This document shows, one piece after another, positions 8,101 to 11,311 of a stretch of 11,311 nucleotides of DNA (its first letter is position 1; each line of letters begins with the position of its first letter). Source of the DNA: CAMBDR01 sp046597185 (lineage in GTDB: Bacteria; Pseudomonadota; Gammaproteobacteria; Burkholderiales; Burkholderiaceae_D); NCBI GenBank assembly GCA_046597185.1, contig JBKJLF010000552.1:1-11311 (forward strand), written 5' to 3'. The translations under genes were made by a program, and so were the position numbers. The notes under the pieces were generated by a model. It worked only from the letters and a program-made list of their open reading frames with translations, was not told the origin of the DNA and ran no database searches.

Positions 8101-10672
8101 TCTCAATCAAAATGCTGAATTGTCGCCTCCGCTTGTCCGCACCGCGTTCAGATCATTTGCCAAATCTACGAATCAAAACGCATTAAATAGACTAACTACA
8201 GTGTGCCGGACACGCTTAGGACAGGGGCGATGGCTACGATTTGCCAGATGGTTTTTGACCGACGATGATAGGCAAGTTGCCGCAGGCGCTGCTATCGCGT
8301 TGTATGAACAAGGCGAATCACGATTGCCCATTATTGGCGCAGCGTTAATGGAATCCTTGCATGACGGCGCATATATAGCTGATTCTGAGAAAATTTTGAA
8401 TGCTATCATTGCAGCCAAAGGCGACAGAGGTATGCGTTGGTTAATCGCATATATTTGCAATAGCAGTGAGCGCTTTGGAGGCCATTCAGGTTGGTGGCGG
8501 ATTTTACTGGCTGGCATTGATGCTCTTCCCGACGGTCCCGCCTTATTATGCAGATGCACCAATAAAGTTGGGCCATTCTCGCTCCCCCGCTACCCGGAAA
8601 TACGTGAACTATTTGCACGGCTTCTAAAGGGGCTTCGCGGTAATGAATATTGTGAAGCGCTACGCAAGCAACTTTACAGTTATGATCCTACGCAGCGCCG
8701 TGGCGCGGCCCGAATACTGCTGACGACCGATCCGCGTGGTGAGAGTGAGGCATTATTCACTGCGGTGCAAAGTTACGCGTGCGAAGAAGCTTTCGATGAT
8801 CACGAATGGGAGAGCTTTTGTCTAAGCTTGGATTTTTCACCGAGCGTGCTAGCATTGTTGCAAAGTAGGCTGTCTTTACTTCCACCTGCTTCACGCGGCT
8901 TTGCGCTACTGATATTAGAAAAAAATGAATTTGAAATCGCATCAGCCGACCGCGATGAACTAATCTCCACGCTGTTCGCTGTGGGAGGTGGATCGCTGCT
9001 ATATAATCCTGCTGGCCAGGCATTTTTAGGGAAAGAAAGTTCTTTCAATTTCCTAATGCGGCGACTTGATTCGCCCGACTACAAAATTATACAAAGTGCA
9101 GCCGAGCAGCTCACAAAAAATCACGGAGCAAAGCTATCGCCCGCAACTGCGGCAAAATGTATCGCGATAAAGAGCACAACATTTTTGAATCATTTTGAAC
9201 TCTTGCCATTGATGTTGAGAATTACGCGCGAAGATGCCTTTACAAAACTGCTGGCACAAGCATGTCAAGAACTTCGGACACAATGCTGCCCCGCATTGCT
9301 GTTGGAAAACATCATTGGCGCATCACAAGGCATGACATCATGGAAAGAGGTCGTGTGGGCGTTGCTATGTGACGACTCTAACTATTACAGCAGCGGCCAT
9401 GCTGACGACCTTGGCGGTCCGGTATTAATGCAATATGGAACTGAGGTGCAGCAACATCGCACTGCCATTGGCGAAGCCGCAAAGGAATGTTTTGATGACC
9501 CGCGTATTGCGGCAAATCGGTGGACAGACGCGTATCATTGGCTAGCGCTCATCGCAACGGAATTTTCACTCTTACAGGCGGAAGAAATTGAACGCGCATT
9601 ACGGCACGGCAGCCCAATTCATTGTGTTGCCGCTGGGGCGCTGATTAGTCGCTTAGGATTCACGCCGCAAGGCGTGCGGTTCGACCGTGCCAACTGGGAT
9701 CAACGCAAGACTGCCACCAATGACGGCAACGAAAATGAATCGAGCGCCACAGTAGCGCAACGGTTGGGTGAATATGCACGCGAGTCGGAGTTGTTGCACC
9801 CCAACTTACTAAATGCAATTGAGGAAAGTCTATTCCTTCCTGAGATGAATGAGGAAGCTCTCAGTGCTATAGCAAAAAAAGGTAGCCCTGGCATTCTCAC
9901 TGCAACAACCCTTCGTTATTGCTATGGCGCACCGCCAAAATTGGAGAACACACTACCCTTATTCGATATATGGCTACGATTTTCACGCAATTTTAACAAT
10001 GATAAAGTTGCAGATCGGTTAAGCAAAGTTTGGACAATGGCTCGGGCCTTAATACGCGGCGAAGATGATGAAGGCGCTACAGTTTACTTGGCGGCGCTTG
10101 AGGAGTGCCTCGTTAATGGCGATGTGTGGAAGCTCTCAATAGCATATGAAATTTTACGTATTCGTGGTTCACTTTCAAAAGAACATGTGGAGGTCGTCCT
10201 AACGGAATATGTAAAACATGCAAGCGGCCTACATGATGTTCTGTTTGTAGAGATGATCCATTGGTTGGCATCTGAACTGGATGCACAAATGAGCGATGCC
10301 ATCCTTCATGTGACACGGAAAGTACTCGTCATCTTGAACGAGGCCGCTTGGGACTCATCCAGTGGTTTGCTGCAAAATGTCTGGGCCTATACTCTTTTTC
10401 CGGTTATACATTGGGTACTTGATGGTTCGCAATCGATTACAGCGGAAACTGTATTTCTGCGAGGTCTTCGACTTGCCTTTGCAATCGAAGGCAAATCACG
10501 GAATTCGCACAATTTACAATTTTCTGATCTGTTTGCGCAATTAGCACCACTACTAAAGAAAGCGCCCCCAAACCGATTAAGGTCAGCAATTGAAACCGGG
10601 CTGGCGCTTCCTGAGCCATCAGTTCAAGCGTTCTGTCACTTAATCAAAAGTATCGCAACGTGGAGCGAATAA
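5162..10672 (+). CDS. Metallophosphoesterase-NACHT-HEAT-like protein, putative antiphage STAND NTPase
   Basis: The protein has 1836 residues. The start is fixed by the first core strand: MEILLHLTDLHF begins at residue 1. The N-terminal calcineurin-like phosphoesterase (about 1-300) keeps every metal motif: DLH (9-11), GD (52-53), GNHE (89-92), His212/213 in MHHPFEW, and GHTH (246-249). After a linker comes a NACHT-type STAND NTPase (about 395-700) with Walker A GDLGSGKSS (414-422), Walker B LIVFDGLDEL (491-500) and ATARP (526-530), then a winged-helix-like end around IEFPLQPLAEVATA (716-729). The remaining 1100 residues are helical with HEAT-like units, for example near 1033, 1174, 1304 and 1484. 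In known bacterial NACHT and Avs proteins the C-terminus recognises a phage component, ATP-dependent assembly follows, and the N-terminal enzyme is released to act. By analogy, this esterase would cut nucleic acid or a nucleotide and stop infected cells. There is no signal peptide or membrane segment, so it is cytoplasmic. No partner gene is present. The function is inference; the domains are clear. Confidence 0.9.
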   Translation: MEILLHLTDLHFGCEGDKPAAKAKRRVCLKTLLDKISELPPEWKPTIICISGDLVWRAATSDYIDAKSWLDLLLKFCGLTYDKIVLCVGNHEVDRAKAIKLSRPDNAHEADQILDPPLPEHLVSLFSTFTQFCKDNDIPSLKLGGFESYLVGERTVNNIRFVVLNSAWCSKDGSDQTKLWLGLPHLRYLEANCQLAHLGQDNSAPFTVALMHHPFEWLHENDQHGTQGRPNTKDYLAKRCNIILTGHTHAEVRDPDQIAQGAHHFTGGATYADVNYENSFRLIRIEDSGLDYQSFEFDPRSADNEWKSHKVKSLRFDTGTSITPSTALADNQLQTTAIRAALRNDAVQQQARKSRLIRPTGTLPNVVPQAVSVRVSPQHERFDAQGALLRREQSEQIMPFYDAIRQARQTLLLGDLGSGKSSLAAELVIHTIDKTETTLAFLVPVKCMNLAGHLSPRVLLQRVKEYLTAELILGAIDIDIASLLDQHVEILIVFDGLDELSHDVAARLLQQAAKLTEHWATIQIVATARPVEMQGVSFADWRLVHTTALDRSAKQIFLLEELIADGVTPTIANERAIELSRALAALPALADLTTSPLTIRLIYPQIKLATASESLTLGNLLYQLLIERLEGWQKRDDKPENFAHFQSILPNAEAKMIFFAILARRAACGTRTTLDEAKAILAESAGQFPGANQFQLAAEALNYFEWLGLIIKTDCIEFPLQPLAEVATAVGLLNEWVGSTPINLPDWTKWRVVSFVAAIARRRGSLQKINTPLQTFIAGLLARESENFPAACYIIAETNDVDYAHFAVKAFGGLGQQPIRVIHEEPVVSARNIARTIWLADDTGFAWFFSQYLDPRYPLSNWGSAGIASVFREWAALSMGHLPASQQQRLTTMVAPYLATGGGHFHGALEILSLLVPEAFTTKDKIWHQSSALDDGHFSPAVQKEFTVLAHNKDIRPLLDEILLARLAGNSMGAAALWLDLNQNAELSPPLVRTAFRSFAKSTNQNALNRLTTVCRTRLGQGRWLRFARWFLTDDDRQVAAGAAIALYEQGESRLPIIGAALMESLHDGAYIADSEKILNAIIAAKGDRGMRWLIAYICNSSERFGGHSGWWRILLAGIDALPDGPALLCRCTNKVGPFSLPRYPEIRELFARLLKGLRGNEYCEALRKQLYSYDPTQRRGAARILLTTDPRGESEALFTAVQSYACEEAFDDHEWESFCLSLDFSPSVLALLQSRLSLLPPASRGFALLILEKNEFEIASADRDELISTLFAVGGGSLLYNPAGQAFLGKESSFNFLMRRLDSPDYKIIQSAAEQLTKNHGAKLSPATAAKCIAIKSTTFLNHFELLPLMLRITREDAFTKLLAQACQELRTQCCPALLLENIIGASQGMTSWKEVVWALLCDDSNYYSSGHADDLGGPVLMQYGTEVQQHRTAIGEAAKECFDDPRIAANRWTDAYHWLALIATEFSLLQAEEIERALRHGSPIHCVAAGALISRLGFTPQGVRFDRANWDQRKTATNDGNENESSATVAQRLGEYARESELLHPNLLNAIEESLFLPEMNEEALSAIAKKGSPGILTATTLRYCYGAPPKLENTLPLFDIWLRFSRNFNNDKVADRLSKVWTMARALIRGEDDEGATVYLAALEECLVNGDVWKLSIAYEILRIRGSLSKEHVEVVLTEYVKHASGLHDVLFVEMIHWLASELDAQMSDAILHVTRKVLVILNEAAWDSSSGLLQNVWAYTLFPVIHWVLDGSQSITAETVFLRGLRLAFAIEGKSRNSHNLQFSDLFAQLAPLLKKAPPNRLRSAIETGLALPEPSVQAFCHLIKSIATWSE

Positions 10673-10791
10673 AACGAGATGAGCGACGGGAAGCGAAACA
10701 TTTTGCACTGCTATAAATAAGACAACACTTAAGCAAATACATACTCGATCCGACCCGAATGACATAGAAAATCCCTTAAGTAAGTGCCATT

Positions 10792-10810
10792 CGAGTCTGA
10801 CATCATTGAT
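10792..10810. repeat. Repeat family copy 1
   Basis: cgagtctgacatcattgat matches 11153-11171 at 18 of 19 positions in the same orientation. A shared gacccgaa block also precedes each (10752-10759 and 11122-11129), with a 9-bp length difference between block and repeat. Confidence 0.75.
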
Positions 10811-10819
10811 TTATCCGAA

Positions 10820-10836
10820 TTGGGCTGACCGCCCAA
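10820..10836. other. Short hairpin, 6-bp stem
   Basis: ttgggc (10820-10825), loop tgacc, gcccaa (10831-10836). It lies 9 bp after repeat copy 1. No T-run follows on either strand, so it resembles a REP-type hairpin more than a terminator. Confidence 0.4.
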
Positions 10837-10937
10837 ATTAGCGACTGGGGAAATTGTATCCGAAGCGCCAAGTTTTGGCCACGGAAATTCGCCCGGCAGG
10901 ATGCGCAGACTGCCACGCAACGCCAACCCATTCAAGT

Positions 10938-11012
10938 GGTGGTGGTGATGTCGTGGTGGATTGGTTCGAGACGGTAGGCTATACAATATCAATCGCGCCT
11001 GCCACCATTGAT
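10938..11012. repeat. Repeat family copy 2, with perfect 6-bp dyad
   Basis: It begins ggtggtggtgatgtc and ends caccattgat. The same two blocks, 50 bp apart, recur exactly 159 bp further right, and the right half of the sequence between them is mostly conserved (about 22 of the last 28 positions by hand). At its end atcaat (10988-10993) and attgat (11007-11012) form a perfect dyad around a 13-nt centre. Confidence 0.7.
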
Positions 11013-11096
11013 TTCGCCCTGATCGTAGATTTCCCTTGCCTGCTGGTTTTCTGCCGCTTTTTTGGTCAGCACCTTGATGCATGTGCGGATCTTCCC

Positions 11097-11171
11097 GGTG
11101 GTGGTGATGTCATAACTTGTTTGACCCGAAACGGCGGCGATACATTATCAAACGAGTCTGACACCATTGAT
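11097..11171. repeat. Repeat family copy 3
   Basis: Same layout as copy 2: ggtggtggtgatgtc at 11097-11111 and caccattgat at 11162-11171. The end dyad is atcaaa (11147-11152) with attgat (11166-11171), so one position is mismatched. It stops 4 bp before the right 65-bp direct repeat. Confidence 0.7.
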
Positions 11172-11175
11172 CCTT

Positions 11176-11240
11176 CAGTCCACCACGGTTTTGCAGCGGC
11201 TTCCAAGAGGGGGCTAAGTCGGCGTTTTCAAAAAATCCGG
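11176..11240. repeat. Right copy of 65-bp direct repeat
   Basis: 64 of 65 positions match 4751-4815. It covers the last 8 sense codons plus the stop of the minus-strand gene at the edge (11214-11240) and 38 bp beyond that stop (11176-11213). Confidence 0.95.
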
Positions 11241-11311
11241 TAAATCATCTTCATCGTGCTGCGCCAAAAACGGCTCGCGCAAGCGCGTCACCAGTGCGCG
11301 CATGGCCGCAG
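11214..11311 (-). CDS. C-terminal end of an unidentified protein
   Basis: The last 31 codons and TAG of a gene that enters from the right edge. The tail reads RALVTRLREPFLAQHDEDDL, then PDFLKTPT. Its acidic/hydrophobic pattern, GC-rich codons and the stop inside the 65-bp repeat suggest a real gene of the host chromosome. Without the cassette it would lie directly upstream of the regulator on the same strand (its stop about 160 bp from that start), so it may once have been the regulator's neighbour. I do not recognise the family from this tail. Confidence 0.6.
   Translation of the reverse strand, partial: AAMRALVTRLREPFLAQHDEDDLPDFLKTPT

Larger units (their letters stand above)
10673..11175. 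other. 500-bp non-coding, repeat-rich spacer
   Basis: No credible gene is seen. Open frames on both strands span the repeats and share residues only because the DNA is repeated. The spacer holds three diverged copies of a short repeat family, one isolated hairpin, and no obvious terminator with a T-run behind the NACHT gene. Confidence 0.6.
4751..11240. mobile_element. Candidate defence cassette bounded by direct repeats
   Basis: The repeat copies start 6425 bp apart and enclose one large STAND-type gene plus repeat-rich flanks. The right copy preserves the 3' end of an apparently intact gene while the left copy holds a spare tail. This is the arrangement left when a cassette integrates at a gene's 3' end and the gene end is supplied again. 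Base composition inside differs by eye from the GC-rich locus on the left. No integrase, transposase or terminal inverted repeat is seen, so entry by homologous recombination or by trans-acting enzymes is equally possible. Confidence 0.4.

Noticed and set aside
9874..9880. A7 run (and a T7 run at 7703-7709) as slippery or phase-variable sites
   Set aside because: Both are in frame as ordinary Lys-Lys and Phe-Phe codons, the runs are short, and no stimulatory structure or useful alternative frame was seen.
10729..11082. Minus-strand 117-codon frame behind the NACHT gene
   Set aside because: It crosses the repeat units, includes a His run from the ggtggtggtgatg block, has no ribosome site and no family resemblance.
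10738..11171. CRISPR-like array
   Set aside because: The repeats are few, diverged and unevenly spaced (202 and 159 bp between matching blocks), with no cas genes.
10854..11243. Plus-strand 129-codon frame
   Set aside because: It spans two repeat copies and the direct repeat; its internal similarity is explained by DNA repetition.

Overview
The window looks like a stretch of Gram-negative proteobacterial chromosome, most likely Burkholderiales (Oxalobacteraceae-like). Two things suggest this: a TonB-dependent outer-membrane receptor with a signal peptide, and GC-rich coding sequence on the left. Genus assignment is inference. The window divides into a metabolic locus (1-4661), an inserted-looking segment (about 4751-11240) and the end of one further gene (11214-11311).

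Left block, all on the minus strand and read right to left: an RpiR/MurR-type regulator (HTH plus SIS sugar-phosphate-type domain), a 912-residue TonB-dependent receptor, and the first 187 residues of an exported cyanophycinase-like S51 peptidase that runs off the left edge. Order, shared strand and short gaps suggest one unit for using external cyanophycin or related beta-aspartyl peptides. The peptidase would cut the polymer outside the cytoplasm, the receptor would take up fragments and the SIS regulator would sense a product. A perfect 16-bp palindrome just upstream of the regulator's ATG is a good operator candidate.

Middle block: a single 1836-residue plus-strand gene (5162-10672), visibly more A/T-rich than the left block. 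It encodes an N-terminal calcineurin-like metallophosphoesterase with all metal-binding motifs, a central NACHT/STAND NTPase with intact Walker A and B, and about 1100 residues of helical HEAT-like repeats. This effector-switch-sensor layout is that of single-protein bacterial NACHT/Avs-type antiphage systems. It is the most interesting object here.

A 65-bp direct repeat (64/65 identical) brackets the block: 4751-4815 on the left and 11176-11240 on the right. The right copy contains the last codons and stop of an unidentified minus-strand gene. The left copy repeats that 3' end, after which similarity decays and the frame breaks. The defence-like gene therefore seems to sit in a cassette placed between that gene and the cyanophycin locus. 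No integrase or transposase is visible. Between the large gene and the right repeat lies about 0.5 kb of non-coding DNA holding diverged copies of a short dyad-containing repeat.
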